DNA of 64,000 bases from Coptis chinensis (Eukaryota; Streptophyta; Magnoliopsida; Ranunculales; Ranunculaceae): positions 8,847,001 to 8,911,000 of the forward strand of contig CM027378.1 of NCBI GenBank assembly GCA_015680905.1, read 5' to 3'. Positions within the stretch are counted from its first letter, which is position 1; every line of letters begins with the position of its first letter. Below the pieces are notes generated by a model, which made no database searches, was not told the origin of the DNA, and saw only the letters and a program-made list of their open reading frames with translations. The translations under genes and the position numbers were made by a program. Shown piece after piece: positions 10,354 through 21,649 of the stretch.

Positions 10354-11530
10354 ATGGCTAAACAACGTTGAATTTTGCCGGAGCAAGCATTTACTGGCGA
10401 CCACTTCGCGCCGTTTTATGGTGACGAAATGATTAGTAGAGACTGGAATAGCTTGTGGTACTCGACCGAAGCCTTTTACCACGAAGACTTAGTTCGACGG
10501 TTCTACAACACGAGGGAGTTGGAAAGGACTAGAATTTTTGTTATGGTGGCGAAGAGGAGGAAGGAAGTAACTACTGGGTTGTTGGCTGAGATTCTAGGCA
10601 TTCCGCCTAGAATCCATCTGGATGTCACGTTACAGGAGTCCCAATATAATGGGGTAGAGTCGTTGATGAACGTGGATAGTTATCGAAAAGGAACTACAAT
10701 CGAGATCGCATTGTGTTCGCCAGGCATCCCTCAGAACCAACCAGCTGGCTGCAGCTCAGTGGATTGGTCGGAACATCTTGGGGAAGGAGAAAGTCAGCGA
10801 CATCAGTCTGAATTGCCTCCACATTTTATGGATACTCCAGGAGCAGAAGTACGAGTTCTGTATCTTGGAGTTTTTGCTTAGCATGATTAGGGGAGTGGGA
10901 AAGTTGATAGCACCTCTCCCTGTTTTAATAACCAAGATCATGCTGAAGTTGAGAGCAGCTCCGGCGTCTGATAGGATTTACCTCACCCTACACCGAAATC
11001 CTCGGATCTATAAGGATTGTGTCCAACGAGTTTGGAGGTTACCTGAGGATAGAGAAGAGGACGAGGAGGATGGTGGAAATGAGAATGACGAGGAGGATGG
11101 GGGAAATGGGAATGACTCGGAGGATGAGGAGGGTTTGACTTGTTTTGATGCGGATGCCTTTGAGAGGTGCTGGTCAGATGCAGAACGCATGGCTGTGATT
11201 CATCGTGGCATGCGTTCGCTCAACACTATCTGCGAAGACCTCCGGACTCGACATGCAACTATCCACCATAACTTCGAGATCCGTACCCAGAGAGAGGATT
11301 AGAGGTGGGAATAGATGAGGGCCGATCTAGAAGCTCAGCGCCAGTTCCGGGCCGACATGCTTGCACGATTCCCACCTCACGGGGATTCTCCTTCTGAGAA
11401 CACACCATCGAGGCACGAGCGTCGTCGCCGAAAGACGAATGGTGCTGGCCCATCGGGAGCTCAGGAGCCATCTCCTGAGCATGTGCCCTCCGCTATCAGT
11501 ATCGAAGTGGTTAGGGATAGTATAGTTTGA
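10354..11530 (+). pseudogene. Alpha accessory ORF of copy B
   Basis: The start ATG at 10354 matches the alpha start of element A, but codon 6 is TGA (10369-10371). One frame runs 10372-10881 and the homologous protein continues in the next frame to 11302, with the shift near 10700. TAG codons at 11300-11302 and 11312-11314 separate the C-terminal part (11315-11530). Conserved pieces are ILPEQAFTGDHFAPFYGDEM, SRDWNSLWYSTEAFYHEDLVR, LHILWILQEQK, a strongly acidic Glu/Asp/Asn run, and a basic cluster HERRRRKTNG. The TATA-like TTTAAA at 10322 lies about 30 bases upstream. Function unknown. Confidence 0.75.
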
Positions 11531-12082
11531 TATTTTTTATTTGTAGTTTTTAATATTGTTAGTTATTTTAATGTAAGTTTTATTTCCGTAATTTGGATTT
11601 TGTAGTAAACAGGCATTTAATGCCAATTTTAATATAATGTCGTTATTTTAATTTTGCGTGGTTGTTTAATATTGATCCCACCTTCCCAAATTGTTTGGGG
11701 GTGGTGTTATCTATTCCAAAGATGATTTTTATATGACCTTCGCTTTTAGAAGTTATTATGAGTCGGGTGAAAATATGGCCGTTTAGGCATATCTATGAAT
11801 AAGTATCATGGTAGGATGAAATCTCGATTAAATAGGTAGATTCTATCCTAAATTCAACCTAAACGATACTAGGTTTGTTTTAGAATCAAGAAAATGAGTT
11901 GTTTCCGTTTTCGGGTTTGGAAATTTTAGTATTTTCGGAAACTGCCGTAAAAACTCTTTGGCAACTTCCCGATCCGTTTTAGCAACGTAAAACCTATATA
12001 AACTTCATTCATTCTACCCTCACAACTCACACTACACCTAACCTCCATCACTCACCTTTCACTCCTGCGATTCCCACGTTTC
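11531..12082 (+). promoter_or_regulatory. Alpha-beta spacer of copy B
   Basis: It holds a polypurine-like tract TTGTTTGGGGGTGG (11691-11706) preceded by CCCACCTTCCC, then a TATA box TATATAA (11995-12002) followed by a pyrimidine-rich start region. This is the same order as in element A. No gene is seen. Confidence 0.5.
11995..12002 (+). promoter_or_regulatory. TATA box upstream of beta, copy B
   Basis: TATATAAA in the context cctatataaacttcattcattctaccctcac; the pyrimidine/CA-rich sequence after it resembles a plant core-promoter start region. It is about 85 bases before the first ATG of the beta frame. Confidence 0.55.
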
Positions 12083-13258
12083 GTGTCATTTTTCGATCTT
12101 CAAGACCTCGAGCACGCGCTGCTGCAGGAGCGACTTTCTTTTCGCATACATTTTCAGAATTTTTGTTCAGAGCGCACTCGCGCCCAAGGAGAGCGCGATT
12201 CACGCTCAAACACTAGAATCCCAAAATCTTCAGAGCGCACTCGCGCCCTGACTTCCGTGGACCAGAAAAATTCTAGTTTTTTGCGGGTTGTTTCCGGATC
12301 ATTCGCAGCTATTCCAGAGCGTAATTTTGAGCTGACATCTCCTACATTGATACCGGAACAGTCTTTCAAAGATTTGTTCCAAAACACTACTTATGGTGCT
12401 TGGTTTCGCGAGGCGATCACATACGTTGGCTGGGAACCGCTCATGGTAAGACCTAATGCACTGTATTCTCCAACACTAGCATCTTATTTTTACGATAACT
12501 GCATTTTCTTTGAGAGACCAGATGGAGAACAAGTGTTCTCCATCAACATTGATAATGAACCAATGGAAATTACCAAGTTCTTGGTAGCATTTGTTCTTGG
12601 ACTTGCTATGCCCGCTGAAATACAAGACCCATGGTGCTATTGGGTAGATAATATGTATGTCTACACTTACGAGTTTTTGCATGAGTCGTATGGCACGGGC
12701 ATTTTCCATATCGAGGACCAAGGGGAATATAACGTCGCCTTTGGTAGTCTGTCCATGAACATAGGAACTGTTATGTTTTGGATCATGCTAAACATTTTAG
12801 GGGAATGATGTTTTTCTTCTGTGAATGATGCCACTTGCAGCGTCTTCCTTGCTTTAGCCACGGGACGTATGTGTCATGACCTTCCCCGAACCTTGATGTC
12901 TAGTTTAGCTTGATCCCATAGCATGAGGCATAAGTACCTTCTTATGCCTGTTCTAATTTCCCGTATTATGCTATGTTTCTTTCCTATTTTTTGTACACGT
13001 TTCACGGATTGGATTACGGTCGATACTGTACTACCCACCAATAGTATTATTCAATCTTTCCATGCAATGACTTGGCAAGGGTGGAGGATACAACCTCATC
13101 AGGTTGCACCCTACACCCCATCAGACCAAGTGGCTCTTAATAGGTTAGCAATAATAGACGATAAAAGGCGGGAAGCCTGGCAAATTATCATGGCATGGCA
13201 GGACGCGAAGGAACCTCACTTCTTTATAGAAGAAGAGGATGAGGAAGATGATGAGTAA
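12083..13258 (+). pseudogene. Beta accessory ORF of copy B, with N-terminal extension
   Basis: One frame from ATG 12083 to TAA 13258 with two in-frame TGA codons (12806-12808 and 12911-12913). The first TGA is at the same codon as in element A. Homology to beta of A begins at about 12330 (LTSPTLIPEQSFKD), where A has ATG and B has CTG. The preceding 80 codons read through the GC-rich leader (SERTRAQGERDSRSNTR), so the extension may be untranslated leader. Other motifs are GWEPLMV, YSPTLASYFYDN, QVFSINIDNEPMEITKF and, after the stops, RHKYLLMPVLISRIM and LNRLAIIDDKRREAWQ, ending in a run of Glu/Asp. Part of this ORF (12590-12638) was copied into the LTR palindrome at 20163. Confidence 0.72.
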
Positions 13259-14294
13259 AGCGGGAGATAAGGTAAGTTTTAATTCTAGTTAGTGTCTGCT
13301 TATGTCCCAAGCAATTTCATTCTTTTAACCCCATAATGGGTAGAACTTGTATAGAGTTGCGTCAGTTTTTATTTCCTATATTAGTATGTTCTAACCTTGT
13401 TTTGCAGATGTTCCTGAATTTCACGCGATTCAATGGTATTTTTCCAACCCTCTTTATTTAAAATGCTTTGAGGACAAAGCATGCTTCTTGTTTGGGGGGG
13501 GCATAGAAACATGTGTAATTAAAGCATCTGTTATGATATAGATAGGTATAATATGCATTTGTTTTCTAGTTAAAATTTAAAAAAATTCAAAAATATAAAT
13601 AAATAAGTTATGCTATACACTTAGGAATATTGGTATTGTTTTCTTTCTCTATGTTCTTAATAATCTAGAAGTCTCACGTAGCTTTAGCATTAGAATAACT
13701 TTTAGAAACTTAGGTTAATATGTAGGTAATAATCTTTGCATCTATCTATAAATATATTACATGAGTATCTATGATTGTTAGCAGTGAGTTTCTGAAATCT
13801 AGGTTAGAGTACTTATTCTACAAATCCTGTGAGAATATAGCCTAAAGCCTTATATGAGCGAAACATTTGAGAAATGACACAAGGGAGAAGTAAAATCTGG
13901 ATAGAGATATCACACGTCCACTTGCTTGATCACTAAACCATACCCTAAGCGAGAATTTAGGCCCTCTTTGGATCGATATAGCCAGAAATTCATACCTATG
14001 AATTATATTCCGCTAGTCGCCCCTCTGAGCCCTTCTTTAGCCTTCCATAAACCACAATTCCTTTACCCTGTTACAAAAACAAAACAAAATAAAAAATTCA
14101 ACCTACCCAATCTAGAATAAGTCTGAGAATAGAATGAGGAAGAAAGAAGAAGAGAAAAACCTGTGTAAACAAAAGTTAGTTAATTGCTTCAGAAAATAAA
14201 GAAAAGAAGTTTCCATCCAAAGAAAAGAAAAATAAAAATAGAAATAAAATAAAAACTCCAAAAAAATAGAATAAAAGGGGTCAAAAGCCAAAGA

Positions 14295-14300
14295 AAAATA

Positions 14301-14369
<69 letters not shown>

Positions 14370-14715
14370 GTTTACAACACTTTTTTATAAACGTTTTATA
14401 CAATACCCCCACGGACCCTTCAAGATGTTTTAAGGGCTAATATTTTGTAGATAAGATGTTCTCACCATGGATATGATCTCCACAAAAAATTGGGCCTTTG
14501 AACATTTCTAAGTTTGCCAAAAAAAGTTACAAAATCGATATTTCGGACCGTTGATAAAAAATTCATAGGTTGAGAACAATATTTCTCATGATTAGGAATT
14601 TTCAAATGAGCTGAATTTTTGTGGAGATGATCTCCATGGTGTGGAGATCATATCTACAAGGAATCAAGGCTTAATTCATATTTTTAAGGGTATTGTATAA
14701 AAACGTTGTATAAAA

Positions 14716-14785
<70 letters not shown>
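14295..14785. mobile_element. MITE-like insert inside a (TA)n tract
   Basis: About 350 bases of unique sequence (14368-14720) are flanked on both sides by long (TA)n. The ends form imperfect inverted repeats of about 28 bases sharing TATACAATACCC: left near 14384-14408, right as GGGTATTGTATA near 14689-14700. There is no coding capacity. The same place in copy C (17820-17886) has only (TA)n and in element A has neither. A TA-targeting MITE (Tc1/mariner-type) is plausible but not proven. Confidence 0.55.
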
Positions 14786-14788
<3 letters not shown>

Positions 14789-14796
14789 TAAACCCT
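14782..14796. repeat. Two telomere-like repeats
   Basis: TAAACCCTAAACCCT follows the (TA)n directly. It matches the plant telomere unit CCCTAAA twice. The same 15 bases occur at 17886-17900 in copy C but not in element A, so it arrived with the (TA)n. Confidence 0.6.
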
Positions 14797-15558
14797 ATAT
14801 GGCTAAGGATGGAAACAAAGTGTAGAAGCAAAAATAAATAGCAAGGTTTTCTCTCTAGTTACATAATAGGAAGACTCTATTATCTCGGACTTGTCCTTTT
14901 TGAATATCCATTTCCTTCCTTCTTAAACCATCTCCTAATCCCCGCTAATAAAGACCTCTAGCTCAATTAGGAATAGGCTAGTGTGATAGTAAGTGGCAGG
15001 ATGTGTTTGATCGACTCGGTTTCCTTGTTGTCATTGAGATTGTAAGGTAAAGTGTGCCCACCGCATTAATCGGAGTAATGAAACTTGAGTGGAAAAATCA
15101 GAGTGTTGTATCTTGACTATTATTGTGAGAACCTACTTAAGGACGCTATTCTGAGTTTCAGAAACGAACCTGCTAGACATTTCATAGTATTACTCATTGT
15201 ATATATGTTTATTGTAGATGATTGATTATTATGCATATATTAGCTTTGGTTTCGACTTGATTACTCTATATGCATTGCTAGTGAGAGGTATAGTTAATTT
15301 AGAGCATGAATAAGGAAACAATAGTTTTATTTCTTAGTCGTTGTAGTATAGATGAAGTTTGTGAGTACCTTCACTGGAAAACTCTCATGAGGCTATAACT
15401 CGTCCACTAGGGAATTTCTAGTGGTTTAAGGCCTTATTGCATATGGTCAATGCAATCGCACTCAGTGAAATGAGAGTAGATAGAACTCCATTTTTGGTCA
15501 CTTATTCTAATTTCTCATCTTTGCTTGAGGACAAGAAAATTGTTGTTTGGGGGTGGTT

Positions 15559-16543
15559 TAATAAGAGCCCAAAACTGTAGTTTTAACCCTGTAACAGTCA
15601 TACTTTTAGACCAATTATGTGAGTAATAATTAAGAGTTAACACTGATTACGTGTTTTTATGCATTTCAGGCTTCAAAGTCTATTATGTGCAGAAATGTGC
15701 CACTTTAGCGAGATAAAGGAGCAAAGGTCGGTTACTAAGGAGTTCCGTGATTAAAGGCCAAGATTCAAGAAGACAAAGCTTTTCTAAAGCCCGGTCAAAA
15801 GCTGAAAAGTCGACGCGGGCAGAAACAGCACTCAAAGTCAGCAGAACTTACGAAGGCCATATTTGTGGACTCAGACCTCGGAATTGGGCCTACCTTATGT
15901 CAAAACGACCGGCTCGGAAAGAGATTTCCAATGGTCTAAGCCTTGACCCAATCAGAGGAGAAGAAGTGGACGAAGAGTCTGTTGAAGCCAACTGCAGCTG
16001 AAGAGGCCTTTTTGGACTAAAAGAATTGGGTTTTAGGCCTGATTTTCTGGCCCAAAACATGGCTCCAAGCCCATGCACGATTTTTGGATATGAAAGTATA
16101 AAAACCAAAGCTTAACTCTTTGTTAATGGTAGCTAGTTAGACCTAAAAATTGAGATTAATTCTAGATCTAGTTTTCAGTAGATTAATTAAGTTTAGTTCC
16201 ATTTTCAATTCTTGTTTTAGATTAAGTCTTTGAATCATTGTTCTTGATAGATTAGATAAATAAAATAGTTATTTTGTCAATTTCGATTTCTGTCATTTCA
16301 ATTTATAGATATAGTTTTAATTCTTGTTGATTATCATTTCGTAGTTTAAATAGATTGAAACATTGTTAGTTAATTTAGTTAAGTTAGAATTTTAATATGA
16401 TGTGTAGTTCTAATTCAATGGGAAATGATGGGTTGATGACTCAAGGCTAAAACCTCCATTAGAGGGGTTGATGAAGCTTTGATGAAAACTTAGTTGTATA
16501 GTATAGAGTCGTTGTAGAATCTATTCCACTCTAGAAGGTCGTG
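15559..16543 (+). repeat. LTR of copy B, truncated
   Basis: Nearly identical to 7925-8913, but the first bases are TAATAAG instead of TGATAAG, which would damage the integrase attachment end. A TATA box is at 16097-16104. It ends in the same LTR mosaic as copy A, showing that the mosaic was duplicated with it. Confidence 0.82.
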
Positions 16544-16952
16544 AATAGTCATTTCGTATAGTTTACCTACGAAATGAACGATAAAACTCAAAACGTAAGT
16601 AAACTAACAATTTTATGTGCCTATATTTTATCAAAGATTCTACTCTCAATCCTCTCTCTGGGTACGGATCTCGAAGTTATGGTGGATAGTTTACTTACGT
16701 TTTGAGTTTTAGGTCTAACAATTGTAAATGACAAGAATCGAAATTGACAAATAGCTATTTTATTTATCAAACTAATTAAGAACAATGATTCTAAGAGTCT
16801 AATCTAAAACAAGAATTGAATATAAACTAAACTTAATTTAATTAAATAAAAACTAGATCTAGAATTATCTATTGTTTTAGGTCTAACTAGCTACGTAGGT
16901 AAACTACCAATTTTTATCTCTCATTAGACTTGATAAATATAATAGTATATTG
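16544..16952. repeat. Scrambled LTR pieces, second copy
   Basis: Same order of forward and inverted LTR fragments as 8914-9322, with a few small differences. It leads into post-pol sequence at 16953. Confidence 0.7.
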
Positions 16953-17127
16953 GTGAGTGCACCATTAAGGTAACCGGGCCCTCCCTATGGAGTGTGTGGC
17001 TGTAAGTACCGGATCCTAAGTCCACGTTTAACATAATTCACGTTTTCCACTCTTGCATGTTTTCTCGGATTTTTGAGTCATGTTTCTCTATGGGGTGAAT
17101 TATGTCTTTCTTGCTTATTGTTTTTCC

Positions 17128-17163
<36 letters not shown>

Positions 17164-17223
17164 TATATTAAATAATAAACATAGTAATCTAGGAAGTCTC
17201 GGGAATCTGACTTTAAAAGACCC

Positions 17224-17260
<37 letters not shown>

Positions 17261-17815
17261 CTAAACTTTGTTGTAAAAAATTTGTTTGGGGGTGGGGTGT
17301 TCGTGTTTCCGTCCTGGAATGTTTTATGTCCCATTAGAGTTGCTTAGGCTGTTTAATTGTATTTCGATTCGGGTTGACATAATCTATGAATTTAGAGTTC
17401 AGTCGTTCGCTTATCACACGTCCACTTGCTTGATCACTAAACCATACCCTAAGCAAGAATTTAGGCCCTCTTTGGATCGATATAGCCAGAAATTCATACC
17501 TATGAATTATATTCCGCTAGTCGCCCCTCTGAGCCCTTCTTTAGCCTTCCATAAACCACAATTCCTTTACCCCTCATTACAAAACAAAACAAAATAAAAA
17601 ATTCAACCTACCCAATCTAGAATAAGTCCGAGAATAGAATGAGGAAGAAAGAAGAAGAAGAAAAACCTATGTAAACAAAAAGTTAGTTAATTGCTTGAGA
17701 AAATAAAAAGAAAAGAAGTTTCCATCCAAAGAAAAGAAAAATAAAAATAGAAATAAAATAAAAACTCCAAAAAAATAGAATAAAAGGGGTCAAAAGCCAA
17801 AAAAATAAAATAATA

Positions 17816-17892
<77 letters not shown>

Positions 17893-18664
17893 TAAACCCT
17901 ATATGGCTAAGGATGGAAACAAAGTGTAGAAGCAAAAATAAATAGCAAGGTTTTCTCTAGTTACATAATAGGAAGACTCTATTATCTCAGACTTGTCCTT
18001 TTTGAATATCCATTTCCTTCCTTCTTAAACCATCTCCTAATCCCCGCAACACCTAATAAAGACCTCTAGCTCAATTAGGAATAGGCTAGTGTGATAGTAA
18101 GTGGCAGATGTGTTTGATCGACTCCGGTTTCCTTGTTGTCATTGAGATTGTAAGGTAAAGTGTGCCCACTGCACACTGGAGTAATGAAACTTGAGTGGAA
18201 AAATCAGAGTGTTGTATCTTGACTATTATTGTGAGAACCTACTTAAGGACGCTATTCTGAGTTTCAGAAACGAACCTGCTAGACATTTCATAGTATTACT
18301 CATTGTATATATGTTTATTGTAGATGATTGATTATTATGCATATATTAGCTTTGGTTTCGACTTGATTACTCTATATGCATTGCTAGTAAGAGGTATAGT
18401 TAATTTAGAGCATGAATAAGGAAACAATAGTTTTATTTCTTAGTCGTTGTAGTATAGATGAAGTTTGTGAGTACCTTCACTGGAAAACTCTCATGAGGCT
18501 ATAACTCGTCCACTAGGGAATTTCTAGTGGTTTAAGGCCTTATTGCATATGGTCAATGCAATCGCACTCAGTGAAATGAGAGTAGATAGAACTCCATTTT
18601 TGGTCACTTATTCTAATTTCTCATCTTTGCTTGAGGACAAGAAAATTGTTGTTTGGGGGTGGTT
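16953..18664 (+). other. Deleted internal region of copy C
   Basis: Post-pol sequence (16953-17411, matching 9323-9785) jumps directly to 3' noncoding sequence (from 17412, matching about 13910), so alpha, beta and their spacers are gone. A polypurine-like tract is at 17281-17297, (TA)n at 17820-17886, telomere-like repeats at 17886-17900, and the final polypurine tract at 18651-18664. ORFs seen here are low-complexity artefacts. Confidence 0.72.
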
Positions 18665-20123
18665 TAATAAGAGCCCAAAACTGTAGTTTTAACCCTGTAA
18701 CAGTCATACTTTTAGACCAATTATGTGAGTAATAATTAAGAGTTAACACTGATTACGTGTTTTTATGCATTTCAGGCTTCAAAGTCTATTATGTGCAGAA
18801 ATGTGCCACTTTAGCGAGATAAAGGAGCAAAGGTCGGTTGCTAAGGAGTTCTTTGATTAAAGGCCAAGATTCAAGAAGACAAAGCCTTTCTAAAGCCCGG
18901 TCAAAAGCTGAAAAGTCGACGCGGGCAGAAACAGCACTCAAAGTCAGCAGAACTTTTGAAGGCCGTATCTTTGGACTCAGACCTCGGAATGGGGCCTACC
19001 TTATGTCAAAACGACCGGCTTAGAAAGAGCTTTCCAATGGTCTAAGGCTTGAGCCAATCAGAGGAGAAAAAGTGAACGAAAACTCTGTTGAAGCCAACTG
19101 CAGCTTAAGATGCCTTTTTGGACTGAAAGAATTGGGTTTTGGGCCTGATTCTCTGGCCCAAAACATGGCTCCAAGCCCATGCACAATTTTTGGATCTGAA
19201 AGTATAAAAACAAGAGCTTGACTCTTTGTTAATGGGGATTAGTTAGACCTAAAACAATAGATAAGTCTAGATCTAGTTTTTATTTAATTAAATTAAGTTT
19301 AGTTTATATTAAATTCTTGTTTTAGATTAAACTCTTAGAATCATTGTTCTTAATTAGTTTGATAAATAAAATAGCTATTTGTCAATTTCGATTCTTGTCA
19401 TTTACAATTGTTAGATCTAATTTCATTTATTACTTGTTATTCAATTCTTAGTTATTAATTAGAATTTAATTATTGTTTAATTTAGATTAGTAAAATTCAA
19501 TTCTTTATATTATGTTTAGTTATAATTTAGTCGGAAATGATTGCGTCATGATTCTCGGCTAAACCTCCATTAGAGGGGGTTGAGAAGCCTTGATGAAAGC
19601 TTGATTCCGAATATCGTAGAGTCGTCGTAATTTCCCTTCCACTCTAGAAACGATTAGTTCACCATGAGAATGAGTGTAATCGTTCACATGTTAGTTATGA
19701 ATTGGTAGAAATGCCATGTGTAATTAGGGATTAGGAGTAACCAGATTGTTCTGCGAAGCAGTTCAATTCGGATTACGATGATTCGTCGTTAGTAGGATTA
19801 AGTCGAGTTAAGGTGGAATCAATCCCCTCTAAACTCCTTATCATAGAATCGACGTAGCATTCCCATAGTTGTTCTAATAGTCGACTAGTTGCATCTCGTG
19901 GGTAGTTGCATCGTAGTCTAGTTGCCATTTCATAAATCTCTCATTAGACTTATAGTAGATTACTTATACGTAGAGAACACAACATGCGGAAGGACTAGGA
20001 GTGGAACAAATAATCTACTTTACTATATCTCATAGGATTGAGAGTAGAATCTTCGATAAAATATAGGCACATAAAATAGTTTAGTTTACTTATGTTTTGA
20101 GTTTTATCGTTTATCGTTTATCA
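18665..20123 (+). repeat. Complete LTR (copy C), diverged subtype
   Basis: It runs from TAATAAGAGCCC to TTATCA, about 1459 bases, with a TATA box at 19203-19210. It is followed by AATGGCG, the start of a primer site that is cut after five bases. Its interior differs from the LTR at 21650 but matches the inverted LTR at 20217 closely. Confidence 0.82.
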
Positions 20124-20216
20124 AATGGCGTATAGTTTATCAAACGCCATTCCCCTATTATATTTGTTCTTGGACTTGCTATGCCCGCTGAAATACAAGA
20201 CCCATGGTGCTGTGTT
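20124..20216. other. Palindrome spacer with 49-bp filler copied from beta
   Basis: Between two LTRs in opposite orientation. It starts with a cut primer site (AATGGCG), contains the inverse (CGCCATT), and then carries 49 bases (20163-20211) identical to 12590-12638 inside the beta ORF of copy B. This looks like templated filler from break repair or template switching during reverse transcription. Confidence 0.8.
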
Positions 20217-21646
20217 TGATAAACGATAAAAATGATAGTTTACCTACGAAATGAACGATAAAACTCAAAATGTAAGTAAACTAAACTATTTTATGTGCCT
20301 ATATTTTATCAAAAATTCTACTCTCAATCCTATGAGATATAGTGGAGTAGATGATTCGTTCCACTCCTAGTCCTTCCGCATGCTGTGTTCTCTACGTATA
20401 AGTAATTTACTCTAAGTCTAATGAGAGATTTACTTAAATGGCAACTAGACTACGATGATGCAACTACCCACGAGATGCAACTAGTCGATTATTAGAACAA
20501 CTATGGGAATGCTACGTCGATTCTATGATAAGGAGTTAGAGGGGGGATTGATTCCACCTTAACTCGACTTAATCCTACTAACGACGAATCGTCGTAATCC
20601 GAATTGAACTGCTTCGCAGAACAATTTGGTTACTCCTAATCCCTAATTACACATGGCATTTGTACTAATTCATAACTAGCATGTGAACGATTACACCCAT
20701 TCTCATGGTGAACTAATCGTTTCTAGAGTGGAAGGGAAATTACGACGACTCTACGATATTCGGAATCAAGCTCTCATCAAGGCTTCTCAACCCCCTCTAA
20801 TGGAGGTTTAGCCGAGAATCATGACGCAATCATTTCCGACTAAATCATAACTAAACATAATATAAAGAATTGAATTTTACTAATCTAAATTAAACAATAA
20901 TTAAATTCTAATTAATAACTAAGAATTGAATAACAAGTAATAAAAGAAATTAGATCTAACAATTGTAATGACAAGAATCAAAATTGACAAATAGCTATTT
21001 TATTTATCAAACTAATTAAGAACAATGATTCTAAGAGTTTAATCTAAAACAAGAATTGAATATAAACTAAACTTAATTTAATTAAATAAAAACTAGATCT
21101 ATAATTATCTATTGTTTTAGGTCTAACTAGCTACCATTAAACAAAGAGTTAAGCTTTGGTTTTATACTTTTAGATCCAAAATCGTGCATGGGCTTGGCTA
21201 TGTTTTGGGCGAGAATCAAAGCTCAAAACTCCAATCTTCATCCCCAGGCCTCTTCAGTGCAGTTGGCTTCAACAGACCTTTGTCCACTTCTGCTCCTCTG
21301 ATTGGGTCAAGACTTAGACCATTGAAAGATCTTTCGATCGATTCGTTTTGACATAAGGTAGGCCCAATTCGGTTCGAGTCGAGTCTCAAAGATAAGTTAA
21401 GTCTCTTTTACGCCGTTTTTTTCAGCTTTTGACGGGGCTTTAGAAAAACTTTGTCTTCTTGAATCTTGGCCTTTAATCACGAAACTTAAAGTAACCGACC
21501 TTTGCTCATTTATCTCGCTAAAAGTGGCACATTTATATAATGGACTTTTGAAGTTGTAATGCATAAAACATTGTATATCGTTGTTAACTCTTATTATTAC
21601 TCACATAATTGGTCTAAAAGTATGACCGCTACAGGGTTAAAACTAC
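20217..21646 (-). repeat. Inverted LTR, arm of a large palindrome
   Basis: Reverse complement of an LTR, beginning with the LTR end (TGATAAACGATAAA reading forward) and lacking only the last 15-20 bases of the LTR start. It mirrors 18665-20123, so transcription through both would give a hairpin with arms of about 1.4 kb. It abuts the next forward LTR at 21650. Confidence 0.82.
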
Positions 21647-21649
21647 GCT

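Larger units (their letters stand above)
7925..15558 (+). repeat. 7.63 kb tandem unit (B): LTR-mosaic-alpha-beta-3' noncoding
   Basis: LTR starts at 7925, 15559 and 18665 and the post-pol marker at 9325 and 16955 show that a unit running from LTR start to LTR start was duplicated head to tail. The second copy (15559-18664) is nearly identical where present but lost about 4.1 kb. The unit has no primer site, gag or pol, so it could only have moved with help from another element. Unequal recombination between LTRs would explain the tandem array. Confidence 0.78.
13259..15558 (+). other. 3' noncoding region of copy B
   Basis: Counterpart of 6090-7924 with the same hairpins and blocks: AGGA-loop hairpin and polypurine-like tract at 13463-13501, the final tract at 15545-15558, and the CCACTAGG hairpin near 15398 with one change. 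It differs by a (TA)n expansion carrying a MITE-like insert at 14295-14785. No ORF is supported; a 64-codon ORF at 13926 lies in the conserved noncoding block. Confidence 0.68.

Noticed and set aside
3185..13258. Alpha and beta as true envelope proteins
   Set aside because: Despite their env position I see no signal peptide, furin-like site or strong transmembrane span in A or B, so they are described as accessory ORFs of unknown function.
17687..17935. Minus-strand ORF rich in Ile/Tyr
   Set aside because: It is produced by the (TA)n tract and flanking A-rich DNA.
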